A DNA stretch of 64,000 nucleotides from Planctomycetota bacterium (GTDB lineage: Bacteria; Planctomycetota; SZUA-567; H5-PLA8), in NCBI GenBank assembly GCA_027493525.1, contig JAOSKN010000002.1, positions 2,079,326 to 2,143,325 on the forward strand, in the 5' to 3' direction. Numbering within the stretch: the stretch's first letter is position 1; each line of letters begins with the position of its first letter. Below, piece by piece: positions 34,856 through 44,466 of the stretch. The position numbers were made by a program, and so were the translations under genes. The notes under the pieces are model-generated. The model was not told the origin of the DNA. It was given only the letters and a program-made list of their open reading frames with translations, and did not search any database.

Positions 34856-36034
34856 ATGAAGATCACCGCCATCGAGACGCACGTCTGCCACGCGCGGATG
34901 CGCAACTGGGTCTTCGTGAAGGTTCTCACCGACCAGGCCGGACTGTACGGCTGGGGCGAGGCCACGCTGGAGTGGCACACGCGCGGCGTCGTCGGCTCCG
35001 TCGAAGACCTCGCGACGCTCCTGATCGGCGAGGATCCCACGCGCGTCGAGCACCTCTGGCAGACGATGTACCGGCAGCATTTCTGGCACGGCAACGGGAT
35101 CGTGCGCGGTACGGCGATCTCCGGGATCGACCTGGCGCTCTGGGATATCCTCGGGAAGTTCCACGGCGTGCCCTGTCACAAGCTCTGGGGCGGGCCGGTC
35201 CGGGATTACGTGCGGCTCTACACGCACCTCGGCGGTGGGCGGATGGAAGCCTTCTACGAGACCTCGCCCGCCGACGCCGGGCGCTTCGCCGAGCTTGCGC
35301 GGCAGGCCGTCGAGGAAGGCTTTAGCGCATTCAAATCGATGGCGGTGCCCGAGACGCTGCCGCTGGAGGGGCTCAAGCCGGTGCGCTATGCCGAGGCCTG
35401 CGTGAAGGCGATGCGCGAGGCCGTCGGGGACGGCGTGGACATCATGGTCGATTGTCACGCGCGGCCTTCGCCGGCGATGGGGCTGCTCTTCGCCAAGGCG
35501 CTTGAGCCGTACGGGCTCTACTTCTTCGAGGAACCCTGCTGGCCGGAGTGCATGGAGGAGATCGCGGCGATCCAGCGCGCGGTCGCGACGCCCATCGCCA
35601 CCGGCGAGCGGCTGGTGGGCCTGGAGGCCTTCCGCGACGCCTTGGAGCGGCGCGCCTGCCGCGTCCTGCAGCCGGACATCACGCATTGCGGAGGGCTCAC
35701 GCAGGCCCGGCGCATCGCCGCGCTGGCCGAAGCCTACCGCGTCGCGCTCGCCCCGCACAACCCACAGGGCCCCGTCAGCACCGCCGCCTCGCTGGAGTTC
35801 GGCTTTGCCACGCCGGGGTACGCGATCTGCGAGAGCGTCCACAACGACGTGCCCTGGCGCCAGGAGATTGTGAAGGAAGGCTTCACGGTCGAGCCCAAAG
35901 GCCGCATCGTCCGCCCCAACACGCGCCCGGGGCTGGGCATCGAGATCGACGAGCGCGAAGTCAGGAAGCATCCGTTCCAGCAGGAGGTCCTGCAGCGGAG
36001 CTTCAATCCGGACGGCGCGGTGACGGATTGGTAA
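34856..36034 (+). CDS. Mandelate racemase/muconate-lactonizing enzyme, D-galactonate dehydratase-like
   Basis: The 392-residue enolase-superfamily enzyme has the pattern of sugar-acid dehydratases. N-terminal capping domain: WVFVKVLTDQAGLYGWGEAT. Barrel ligands and acid/base residues: VDCHARPSP (Asp and His), FFEEPCWPE (Glu), TGERLVG (Glu), PDITHCGG and APHNPQGPVSTAASL (His). The DxH-E-E-H set is that of D-galactonate dehydratase and relatives, which eliminate water from aldonic acids to give 2-keto-3-deoxy acids. The exact sugar acid is undetermined. Expressed from its own palindrome-flanked leader within the IclR cluster. Confidence 0.9.
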   Translation: MKITAIETHVCHARMRNWVFVKVLTDQAGLYGWGEATLEWHTRGVVGSVEDLATLLIGEDPTRVEHLWQTMYRQHFWHGNGIVRGTAISGIDLALWDILGKFHGVPCHKLWGGPVRDYVRLYTHLGGGRMEAFYETSPADAGRFAELARQAVEEGFSAFKSMAVPETLPLEGLKPVRYAEACVKAMREAVGDGVDIMVDCHARPSPAMGLLFAKALEPYGLYFFEEPCWPECMEEIAAIQRAVATPIATGERLVGLEAFRDALERRACRVLQPDITHCGGLTQARRIAALAEAYRVALAPHNPQGPVSTAASLEFGFATPGYAICESVHNDVPWRQEIVKEGFTVEPKGRIVRPNTRPGLGIEIDEREVRKHPFQQEVLQRSFNPDGAVTDW

Positions 36035-36083
36035 GCGGAAGGCCGGGAGCCGGGACGCCTCGGATTCGAGGGAGCGAGTGACG

Positions 36084-36875
36084 ATGTACAGCGGGCAAGT
36101 CGCCATCGTCAGCGGAGGGCTGGGGGACATCGGGCGCGCCATCGCGTTCGAGTTCGCGCGCAGAGGCGCGTCCGTCGCCGTGGGCGACCTGCGGGAACCC
36201 AAGGCTGCAAGCGGGCTGCTGGCGGAACTCGAGAGCCATGGCGCGCGCGTCCGCTACGACCGCGTGGACGTGACCGACTCGGCAGCCGTGAACGCCTGGG
36301 TCTCTGCCGTCGAGGCCGCCCTGGGCGCGCCGTCGCTGGTCGTGCCCAACGCGGCCGTCGTAACGCTCGGTCAAGCGCTTGAATTCGAGCCCGCCGCATG
36401 GGCGCGCGAACTGCGCGTGAATCTCGACGGCGCGTTCCATCTCGCGCAAGCCGCCGCGCGCCGCCTGCGGGACCTGAAGCGCGCGGGCCGAATCGTCTTC
36501 GTGGGCAGTTGGGCGGGGCACGCGCCGCACACGAGCATCCCCGCGTATTGCGCCGCGAAGGCCGGGCTGCGCATGCTGATGAAGTGCCTGGCCGCGGAAC
36601 TCGCGCCGCACGGCATCCTCGTCAACGAGGTCGCGCCCGGCTGGGTGGACGCGGGATTGAGCGGCCGGCTCTTCGACGCGAACCCCGGATCGCGCGAGGC
36701 CGCGCGCGCGCGCGTGCCCGTGGGCCGGTTGATCGAAGCGGCCGAAGTTGCGCGCCAGGTCGCGCACCTCTGCGATCCCGAGAATCGCCACATCACGGGC
36801 AGCGTGCTGCTGATGGACGGCGGGCTCTCGCTGGTCGCACCGGCCAGCTCGGCGCGCGGAAAGGCGGAAGCATGA
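36084..36875 (+). CDS. SDR family NAD(P)-dependent oxidoreductase
   Basis: The 263-residue classical short-chain dehydrogenase has a cofactor motif VSGGLGDIGRAIAFEF (Ser-Gly-Gly instead of Thr-Gly), the NA(A) region VPNAAV, the catalytic Ser in FVGSWAGHAPHTS and Tyr-x-x-x-Lys in YCAAKAGL, then NEVAPGWVDAG and the C-terminal HITGSVLLMDGGLS. I use ATG 36084 since GGAG at 36071-36074 has a better spacing to it than to the GTG at 36078. It probably oxidises an alcohol or sugar intermediate of the cluster. The stop overlaps the next start. Confidence 0.9.
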   Translation: MYSGQVAIVSGGLGDIGRAIAFEFARRGASVAVGDLREPKAASGLLAELESHGARVRYDRVDVTDSAAVNAWVSAVEAALGAPSLVVPNAAVVTLGQALEFEPAAWARELRVNLDGAFHLAQAAARRLRDLKRAGRIVFVGSWAGHAPHTSIPAYCAAKAGLRMLMKCLAAELAPHGILVNEVAPGWVDAGLSGRLFDANPGSREAARARVPVGRLIEAAEVARQVAHLCDPENRHITGSVLLMDGGLSLVAPASSARGKAEA

Positions 36876-37489
36876 ACGCATCGCAGGGGGAAAGGAGGGC
36901 CGCCGCGACCGAGAAGCTGCCGCAGCTCTTCATGCTCCGGCCTGCCCTGGACGGCCTCCCGGCGCTCGACCTGCCTGCCGGCTGCACGCTTCGAACCTTC
37001 CGCAAAGGCGATCAGGGGGCCTGGAACGCGATGATGGACGCGGCCTTCGAGCGCAAGCCCGGCACGACCGATTTCGAGAAGGCCATGCGGGCCGATCCCG
37101 AATTCCGCCCCGAGCGCGTGCAGATCATCGAGCGCGCGGGCGAGGTCGTCGCGACGGCCTCGGCCTGGTTCAACGCGCGTTACGGCCCGCACGCCGGCTA
37201 CGTGCATTGGGTCGGGACGCATCCGGCGCACCGCGGACTGAAACTGGGGCACTGGGCCAGCGTTGCCGCGCTGCAACACATGAAAAGGGAAGGCCGGCGC
37301 GTGGCGGTCCTGCATACCGACGATTTCCGGCTCGCCGCACTGAAGATTTACCTCGCGCTGGGCTTTGGCCCGTGCGTGCATCACGAGAGCCACCGTGCGC
37401 GCTGGCCCAAAGTGCTGGCCGCATTGTCGTGGCCGGAGCGATTCGAGCCGGCGCTGAATGGGGATCTGGTTACGTTCCCGCTGGCGTAG
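36872..37489 (+). CDS. GNAT family N-acetyltransferase
   Basis: The 205-residue protein has a GNAT core. The first 45 residues are a leader, then CTLRTFRKGDQGAWNAMMDAAF as strand 1 to helix 1, VHWVGTHPAHRGLKLGHWASVAAL with the acetyl-CoA loop (R-G-x-x-x-G pattern HRGLKLG), and the final LKIYLALGFGPCVHH. It transfers an acetyl group from acetyl-CoA to an amine. It overlaps the SDR stop by 4 nt (ATGA), so co-translated with it. A role modifying an amino intermediate of the aminotransferase-containing pathway is plausible but not shown. Confidence 0.85.
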   Translation: MNASQGERRAAATEKLPQLFMLRPALDGLPALDLPAGCTLRTFRKGDQGAWNAMMDAAFERKPGTTDFEKAMRADPEFRPERVQIIERAGEVVATASAWFNARYGPHAGYVHWVGTHPAHRGLKLGHWASVAALQHMKREGRRVAVLHTDDFRLAALKIYLALGFGPCVHHESHRARWPKVLAALSWPERFEPALNGDLVTFPLA

Positions 37490-37518
37490 CCGGTCGTGCG
37501 GCATGGATGGAGCGAACG

Positions 37519-38916
37519 ATGAGCTCTAAGACCCCGGCGCCTTTCGAGCATCCGGCCTTCCAAGGCCGGATCGGCGTGGCGCGGCGGGAGATCACCGCGC
37601 CAGTCGGCATCCACGCGCGCAATTGGGGCGCGGCGAAGCACGACGCGTGCGAAGGCGTGCACCGCCCGCTCTTCGTCACCGCGCTGGTCCTTCAGGCGGA
37701 CGGCGGCGGCGAGCCGCTCGCGCTGCTGGCGCTCGATCTTATCCATGGCGGGGATCTCGATAACCCGCTCGTCACGGCCGCGCGCGGCGCGCTGGGGCTG
37801 AACGCGTCGCGCGTGATGCTGGCATTCTCGCATACCCATGCCGGGCCGCGCTGGGAGCCTTCCGGAGAGGATGTGCCGGGCGCGGAACTCGTGCCGGCTT
37901 ACGGGCGCTGGCTTGCCGAGCAGGTCGCCGAGGCCGCGCGTGAGGCCCGCGCGAACCTTCAGCCGGCGACGTTGGAATTTCACTATGGCCGCTGCGGGCT
38001 GGCCACGAACCGCGATCTGCCCGATCCTGCCGCGGCGCGGCTCCTTACCGGATTCCATCCGGCCGGCGAGGCCGACGATACGCTGTTGGTCGGGCGCGCC
38101 AGCGGCGACGACGGGCGCGTCCTGGCCACGCTCGTGAATTATGCCTGCCATCCCACGACCTTCGCCTGGCAGAACAGGCTGCTCTCGCCCGACTGGGTCG
38201 GCGCGATGCGCGAGGTCGTCGAGGGCGCCACCGGCGGCGCGCCGTGCGTCTTCCTTCAAGGCGCCTCGGGCGAACTGGCCCCGCGCGAGCAGTACACCGG
38301 CGATCCGGAGATCGTGGACCGCAACGGGCGCCAGGTCGGACACGCCGCCGCCGCGGCGCTGGAAGACATGCTTCCGCCCCGCAAGCGTCTAGTTTTCGAC
38401 GGCGTTGTCGAGTCCGGCGCGCCGTTGGCCGCATGGAGGCGCGAAACGTGCGAGCCTTCGCGCGCGCTGGAGGCCGGGCAGCTTGATCTGGAGTTGCCGA
38501 TCAAGCCCGATCTGCCGGGAGCGCACGAGATCGAGGCGCAGATGCGCCGGACCGAGGACCGCGCGCTGCGCGAGCGCCTGCGCCGCAAACTGGCGCTGCG
38601 CAAGCGGCTGGGGGAGGGTTCGAGCTTCCGCGCGCCCGTCTGGGTCTGGCGCGTGGGCGATGCGGTCCTGGTCGGGCAGATCAACGAGGCGTATTCGGCG
38701 TTCCAGCGCAGCCTGCGCGCGAGCTTTCCCCAGCGCGCCATCGCGGTCATGAACGTCGTCAACGGGAGCATGGGGTATCTGCCGCCGCGCGAGCTGTACG
38801 TCCACGACCTCTACACGGTCTGGCAGACGCCGTTCGCGGCGGGGAGCCTGGAGCGGCTCGTTGAGGCCGGCAGCGCGGCGGTGGGGAAAATGGTGAACGG
38901 CGGCGGGCAACGGTGA
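37519..38916 (+). CDS. Neutral/alkaline ceramidase-like hydrolase domain protein
   Basis: The 465-residue protein resembles the N-terminal domain of neutral/alkaline non-lysosomal ceramidases, which are zinc amidases. Motifs are IGVARREITAPVGIHARNWG, LLALDLIHG, MLAFSHTHAGPRWEP with the zinc-type His pair, VNYACHPTTF, and FLQGASGELAPREQY. It lacks the second, Ig-like domain of full ceramidases. No signal peptide is visible, so it is probably cytoplasmic and acts on a smaller amide or ester substrate. I use ATG 37519 (GGAG 6 nt upstream); an ATG at 37507 is in frame. It lies within the IclR cluster, 29 nt after the GNAT gene. Confidence 0.8.
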   Translation: MSSKTPAPFEHPAFQGRIGVARREITAPVGIHARNWGAAKHDACEGVHRPLFVTALVLQADGGGEPLALLALDLIHGGDLDNPLVTAARGALGLNASRVMLAFSHTHAGPRWEPSGEDVPGAELVPAYGRWLAEQVAEAAREARANLQPATLEFHYGRCGLATNRDLPDPAAARLLTGFHPAGEADDTLLVGRASGDDGRVLATLVNYACHPTTFAWQNRLLSPDWVGAMREVVEGATGGAPCVFLQGASGELAPREQYTGDPEIVDRNGRQVGHAAAAALEDMLPPRKRLVFDGVVESGAPLAAWRRETCEPSRALEAGQLDLELPIKPDLPGAHEIEAQMRRTEDRALRERLRRKLALRKRLGEGSSFRAPVWVWRVGDAVLVGQINEAYSAFQRSLRASFPQRAIAVMNVVNGSMGYLPPRELYVHDLYTVWQTPFAAGSLERLVEAGSAAVGKMVNGGGQR

Positions 38917-38969
38917 ACTGGGCCGTATGCGAGAATCGCATGCAGGCTTGAATCCAAGGAGGCTCTTCC

Positions 38970-40210
38970 ATGGGCATTTCCATCGGTCTGGTCGGGCTTG
39001 GCGCGTTCGGTTCCGCGTTTGCGGCGCTCTACAAGGCGCATCCCTGGTGGACCGGATCGGCCTATGCGACCGGGAGCCGGAGCGGATCAAGCGCTTCGCA
39101 CAGGACCCGTTCTTCGCGGACAAGTTCAAGGAGGGCGGCGCCTACGCGAGTTTGGATGAGATTCTAAAATCCGACCTCGACGCGCTGGTCGTGATCACGC
39201 AGCCGTGGCTCCACGCCTCGCAGTGCATCCAGGCGATGGAGGCCGGCAAGCACGTCTACAGCGCCGTGCCCATCGTCCAGCTCCCGGATGCCGACGAAAT
39301 CCTCGACTGGTGCGACAAGCTGGTGCGGACGAGCAAGCGCACCGGCATGAAGTACATGCTGGGCGAGACCAGTGTATTTCACCCCGAGGCCATGTACGCG
39401 CGTCGAAAGGCGCGCGAAGGCGCCTTCGGGCAGTTCGTCTTCGCCGAGGGGCAATACTACCACGACGTGGACAGCCCGAGCTGCAACCTGCGCAAGGTCC
39501 AGGAACACCGCCTCGCCAGCGCCGCCGGACGGGAATGGATCGAGTTGAAAAAGTCCTATGACGCGCGCGGGGTCAAAGGCGGGCCGATGCACTACCCGAC
39601 GCACTCCATCGGCGGCCCGATCAACGTGATGCGCACCCACGCGCTCAAGGCGAGTTGCATCGGCTTCAAGGCGCCGGAGGGCGACGAGTGGTTCGCGGGC
39701 GAATTCGGGAACGAAACCGGCTTTTTCACGCTGGCCAACGGCGCGACCATGCGCATCAACGAGTACCGGCACATCGGGTTCCACGGCGAGGAGGACTTCA
39801 ACCTGTACGGCACGCTGGGCAGCCTGCGCGCCGGGAACTGGGTGGACAAGCAGCGCGAGACGAAGCTGACCGTGGAGGAGATGCGCGACCCGCTACCGCC
39901 CGAGGTTTACGACGCCTTTTACCGTGCGGTGAACCGCAAGGACCCGCCCAAGGACAGAGTCGGATACCACGACGAGGACTTCGAAGCAAAAAAGGCCGAC
40001 CGGCGCGTCTACGGCGGCCATCGCGGCTCCCACGCCTACCTCGTCCACGAGTTCGTTACGGCCGTCGCCGCGGGCCGGCAGCCGCTCGTCAACGCCTGGG
40101 AGGCCGCGCGCTTCATGGCTCCTGGCGCGGTGGCTCACAAGTCCGCGCTCCGGGACGGCGAGTGGCTCACCGTTCCCGATTGGGGCGCCGCGGAAGGCTG
40201 CGCGGGGTAA
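38970..40210 (+). CDS. Gfo/Idh/MocA family oxidoreductase (apparent frameshift)
   Basis: About 413 residues. The start (ISIGLVGLGAFGSAFAAL, with the Rossmann motif) is in one frame and the rest (VDRIGLCDREPERIKRFA onward) in another. They join at CATCCCTGG (39041-39049), where one more C restores the expected reading HP-LVDRIGLCD. AAGGAGG sits ideally upstream of the ATG. The usual EKP active-site motif is replaced by SAVPIVQLP, so this member may be non-canonical in catalysis. Later motifs include MHYPTHSIGGPINVMRTH and FHGEEDFNLYGTLGSLRAG. It is the last gene of the IclR cluster and convergent with the FHA-kinase gene. Confidence 0.82.
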
Positions 40211-40252
40211 GCCCTCGCGCGATCGGGACTTCAGGCGCACCGCTGGAGAGCC

Positions 40253-40271
40253 AAGCGCCGGCGGGGCGCTT
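40253..40271. terminator. Hairpin between convergent genes
   Basis: AAGCGCC and GGCGCTT form a perfect 7-bp stem around GGCGG, just at the stop codon of the FHA-kinase gene and 43 nt after the oxidoreductase stop. No T-run, so a weak call for a bidirectional terminator. Confidence 0.35.
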
Positions 40272-43200
40272 CACCAGCCAAAGATCCGCTTGAAGAAACC
40301 CGGGCTGCGGGCGCGCACCTTTTCGCCTTTCAGGAAGCGGTCCAGATCGTCGGCGAATTCCGCGGCGCTGGCGTAGCGCTCCCCCGGATCCTTTCTCAGG
40401 CTCTGCATGGCAATGTTCTCGAGGGGCTTGGCGACTTCGGAGAGGACCTGTGAGGGCGGCGGAGGCTCCTGTTCGACGACCATCTTCATCAGGTCCCCGG
40501 TGAGTACGCCCTGGTACAGGCGCGGGAACGGCGGCTTGCCGCAGAGTAATTCGTAGAGGATCGCGCCGAGGCTGTACACGTCCGAGGGCGGCTGCATCCG
40601 CGTGGGCTCGGCCTTCACCTGCTCCGGCGACATGTAACAGAGTTCGCCGAAGGGCACGCCCTTTTTGGTCGCTTCCGATTTCGTCTCCATCAGCCGCGCG
40701 ATGCCGTAATCGGTAATCTTCGCCTCGCCGTCCTCGGTGAAGACGATGTTGGTGGGCTTCAGGTCGCGGTGGCAGATGCCCTTCTCGTGGCCGGCGTGGA
40801 GCGCGCGAGCCAGCTTTCCGATCGTGGCCGCGGCCCACTTGGGATCCTGCGGGCGGCCGGCGGTCCGCTTGGCTAGATCGCCTCCAGCCAGGAATTCTTG
40901 CGCCACCTGCGGATTGTCGCGGTAACTGCCGACCGCGAAGACCTGCGCGATGTTGGGGTGTTCCAGGTAGGCGGCCGACTCGATGTCGGACTTGAAGCGC
41001 CCACGGTCCTCCTCCCCGAAGGCCGGAAAGTCCGGGGTCGCGAGGATCAATTTCAAGGCCATCGGGCGCTTTAGGACATTGTGGCGAACCCGGAAGACCG
41101 CGCCAAGCGGTCCGTTCCCGATCTTACCGATGAAACTGTATCCGCTGACTTCCGGCATCTCATCTTCGTCGATCGGGCGCGCCTCGACTCGGCCGGGAGA
41201 CGGAGGAGGAGAAGGCGGCGTTGCGGGCGGCGTCGGCGCGACCGTGACAGGCTCGAGCGCCTTCGACTTCGGCACCTTGACCGGGACGCGGGTTTCGTCC
41301 TTGTCCACTTTCTTCGGCGTGGGCTTGATCTCGGAGGCGAAGGGCGTGTCGGCCAGCGGCGGTGTGGCGGGCGTCTCCGACTCCAGCGGCGGCATCGACC
41401 GGCCAGGGCGCTTCTCGTCGGTCGCCGAGACCACCGTGCTGATGTTAGCCGGACTGGGTGGCATCTGTCCGGGCCGCACGCGCTCGGAGGCGTCGGGCGT
41501 CTCCGTCGGGAACGCCCCCATCATGGTGGGTGGCACCAGATCGGAGCGCTGGTCCTTGGGCGCGACCTTCGTCGTAGGCGGTTCGGGCGCCTCCGATTTT
41601 TCCGAGCGCACCGTAGTCGGAGGCAGCAACTCCTCGGCCAGCTTGTTCCGGTCGACGTTGGCCCCCGGGGTCAGCGTCTCCGCGAGGGCCTCCTGCCGGG
41701 TGAACATGTCCCGCTTTTTGACGGCGGTGCCAGGCTTCAACGTCTCGGCCAAGAGTTCGCCCGAGGCCTGGGCTTTCTTTTCTTGCTCTTCTCGCTCTCT
41801 GCGAGCCTTGGCCTCCTGGGCCTTTCGCTCCAATTCTTTGCGCTCACGCTCGCGTTGGGCCTCACGCTCCTCACGCTCCTTGCGCTCCTGCTCTTCGCGC
41901 TCGTGCTGGGCCTTGGCCTCGCACTCCTTGCGTTCCTGTTCTTCTCGCTCGCGCTGGGCCTTGGCCTCGCGTTCCTTGCGCTCCTGCTCTTCGCGTTCAA
42001 GCTGGGCCTTGGCTTCGCGTTCCTTGCGTTCCTGTTCTTCTCGCTCGTGCTGGGCCTTGGCCTCGCGCTCCTTGCGTTCCTGTTCTTCGCGCTTGCGCTG
42101 GGCTTTGGCTTCGCGATCCTTGCGTTCCTGTTCTTCTCGCTCGTGCTGGGCCTTGGCCTCGCGCTCCTTGCGTTCCTGTTCTTCTCGCTCGTGCTGGGCT
42201 TTGGCTTCGCGTTCCTTGCGTTCCTGTTCTTCTCGCTCGTGCTGGGCCTTGGCCTCGCGCTCCTTGCGTTCCTGTTCTTCTCGCTCGCGCTGCGCCTTGG
42301 CCTCGCGCTCCTTGCGTTCCTGTTCTTCTCGCTCGCGCTGGGCCTTGGCCTCGCGCTCCCTGCGCTCCTGCTCTTCGCGTTCAAGCTGGGCCTTGGCTTC
42401 GCGCTCCTTGCGCTCCTGTTCCTCACGCTCGCGAAGTGCCTTCGCTTCGAAGTCCTTGCGGTCCTGTTCCTCATGCTCGGACGGAGCCGGCGCCGTGCCT
42501 CGGCGCGACGAGGTAGGCGCGGACCGCATGGCGCTCACGTATTGCCCGAAGAGATCGGCCGTCCTGGGCGGCTCGGATTTCCTGGGCGCGACGGGCTTGG
42601 CCTTGGGACCCTCAATCACCGGCGGCTTGGCGTCGAGTGCCGGCCCGAGCAGGGTGGGGGCAAGCCCCGGCCCGAGCAGCGTCGGCGTCTCGGCGGCGTC
42701 CGACGGGGGCGTTTCCGCGGACTTGGCCTCCTTCACGGGTGCGACCACGGTGGGCGTGTCTTCGGCGGCGGGCTGCGGCTTCGGCGTGGGATGCGCGGAG
42801 GGCTTGGTCTCGATGTCGAGCTTGTTCTTCAGCAGCTCGGTGCGCGGTACGCGGATGTAGTCGTCGCCGGCCTGAGGCAGCTTGGCGCGGCGAAGCGTCT
42901 CGATCGAGACCGCGGGTTCCGGGCCCATCGTCGGCGGGAGCGTCGGCGGCAGGGTCGTGGGCACGTCCGCCGAAAGGCTCGAGGGGGAGCGCCATGCTGT
43001 TGGCAACCTTGACCGCAAATAACGGGCCCTGTTGCCCGAGCGCCAGGGTCGAGCCGTCCGTCAGGAGCGTGGGCTCGGCGACGCGCTTGCCGTCCACGAA
43101 CGTCCCGTGGCTGCTCTCCAGGTCGCGGACGATGAAGCGCCCGGCCAGGAGGAAGATCTCGCAGTGCTTGCCGCTGGCGCGGAGATCTTTTTCGGGATCG

Positions 43201-43727
43201 ACCTGGAGCTTGTTCGAGGGGTCGCGGCCGAGCGTGATCAGCGGTTCTTCGAACGAGAACGACTGCCCTTCCAGCGCTCCGCGGGTGCAGGTGAGCACGA
43301 TTTCGGTCTTCAGCCGCTTCTTGGATTCCTCGTCGCTGTCGCCGCCAAGCTTGGTGCGCTGGACCTTCATGGCTTTATCGGGAAAGAGTTCGCCCATCAT
43401 CGTCAGCGGGCTGTCGCTGCGCGGCGCGGCCAGGGAGAATTCGGGGCCGTCCTTTCCCAGCCGGATCGACGAGCCGAACTGGACCGGCACGGGCTCGTGG
43501 ATGCGGAACCCGTTGACGAGCGTCCCGTTGCGGCTCTTGAGGTCCTTCACGAACCACTGCTCGTCCTTCTCGAAGAACTCGCAATGGCGGTGGCTGACGC
43601 GCGGTTCCTTCTGGGCGTCGAGCTGGAGAGTGCAATCGGGCTCGGAGCCCAGGGTGACGGTGGGTCCGTCGAACTCGAAGGCTTGACCCGTCAACGATCC
43701 GCTGCGGCAGTTCAGTCGAATGCGCAT
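40271..43727 (-). CDS. Ser/Thr protein kinase with two FHA domains and an ER/K helix (apparent frameshift)
   Basis: The full protein would be about 1,151 residues. N-terminus (frame from 43727): FHA domain 1 at about 1-100 (VTLGSEPDCTLQLDA, VSHRHCEF, SRNGTLVNG) and FHA domain 2 at about 135-235 (ITLGRDPSNKLQVDP, GKHCEI, SSHGTFVDG). The frame changes near 42974 in a C5 tract on the gene strand. One C fewer restores MALP-SSLSADVPTTLPPT. Then come a Pro/Thr-rich segment, a highly charged helix of twelve 16-residue repeats, a second Pro/Thr linker, and a kinase domain at about 860-1140: KIGNGPLGAVFRV, ALKLI, HRDLKPTNIV, DYG in place of DFG, and MSPEQ. No membrane segment. FHA domains bind phosphothreonine, so kinase clustering or substrate recruitment is the likely role. 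It is read on the strand opposite to its neighbours. Confidence 0.85.
41873..42448 (-). repeat. Twelve 48-bp tandem repeats coding an ER/K helix
   Basis: Twelve units of 48 bp, without gaps, encode the 16-residue motif EAKAQxEREEQERKER (x is R, H or L). The sequence is almost all Glu, Arg, Lys, Ala and Gln, the pattern of a stable single alpha-helix; 192 residues would be about 29 nm. Degenerate copies follow to about 41780. The repeat count may vary between strains. Confidence 0.92.
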
Positions 43728-43910
43728 GGGATATCCTGCGACCCGATTCGGCGGCTCATGGTCCTGCGCCTATGCCAGAGCCGATGTTGAGATAGTGTAA
43801 GAGGTTGGGCGGAAAGGCGCAACGGAGGGGGAAACTGGACTTCAGTGTGTGGACGGCATATCCCAGGCGAGATATATCTGCCCTCGGAATGAACCACGGA
43901 TAGCGACGGT

Positions 43911-44430
43911 ATGCCAGAAGTATCGATCCGGGAGGCTACCGCGGCCGACGTGACCGCCTTGGCGCTCCTGCACGTGGAGACTTTCAACGAGACCCACGCG
44001 CCGACGCTTCCGGAATGGGCCGGGGTACGAGGTTCGCGAGCGGCAATGGCGGCAGCTTTTCGAACGAGCCGACGGGAGGTGGTTCTGCTTCGTGATCGAG
44101 GACGCGCGCGGCGAACAACTCGGCTTTGCCAAGGGCCAGCCGTACGCGCACCCCGACCAGCCGGAATACGACGGCGAGTTGAATAAAATCTACCTGCTCC
44201 GCGCGCACCACCGCCGAGGCCTGGGCCGCATGCTCCTGGGCCATGTCGCGCGGCGCTTCCTAGCGCAAGGCATCGGCTCGATGCTCCTATTCGGAGACGC
44301 CCAGAATCCGTCCAACGGGTTCTACGAGGCCCTCGGCGCCGTGCGCCTCTACGCGGCTAACGGGGAGTTTCACGGCGGGTACGGCTGGCGGGATCTGAAG
44401 AAGTTAGCCGCCATGTGCCCGGAGGCATAA
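43911..44430 (+). CDS. GNAT family N-acetyltransferase (apparent frameshift)
   Basis: About 172 residues. Residues 1-34 (VSIREATAADVTALALLHVE) are in the starting frame. From about 44012 homologous sequence continues in the frame ending at 44430: GPGYEVRERQW, WFCFVIEDARGEQLGFAKG, and the acetyl-CoA loop HHRRGLGRMLLGHVARRF, then NGFYEALGAVR. One base fewer in CCGGAAT (44010-44016) restores reading LP-NGPGYEVRE. Substrate unknown. Divergent from the FHA kinase; the 183-nt gap between them contains a fragment ACCACGGAT resembling the intergenic repeats, and nothing else seen. Confidence 0.75.
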
Positions 44431-44466
44431 TAATAGGGGTCTACGACCCAGGGAGCAGACTAAGCC

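Noticed and set aside
41873..42448. CRISPR-like regular repeat array
   Set aside because: Units are contiguous without spacers, 48 bp, and code a periodic helix in frame.
40983..43012. Two plus-strand frames of over 620 codons opposite the FHA-kinase gene
   Set aside because: They are produced by the 48-bp repeat array read backwards (SLRSCSSR and LAFLFFSL periodicity) and have no independent support.
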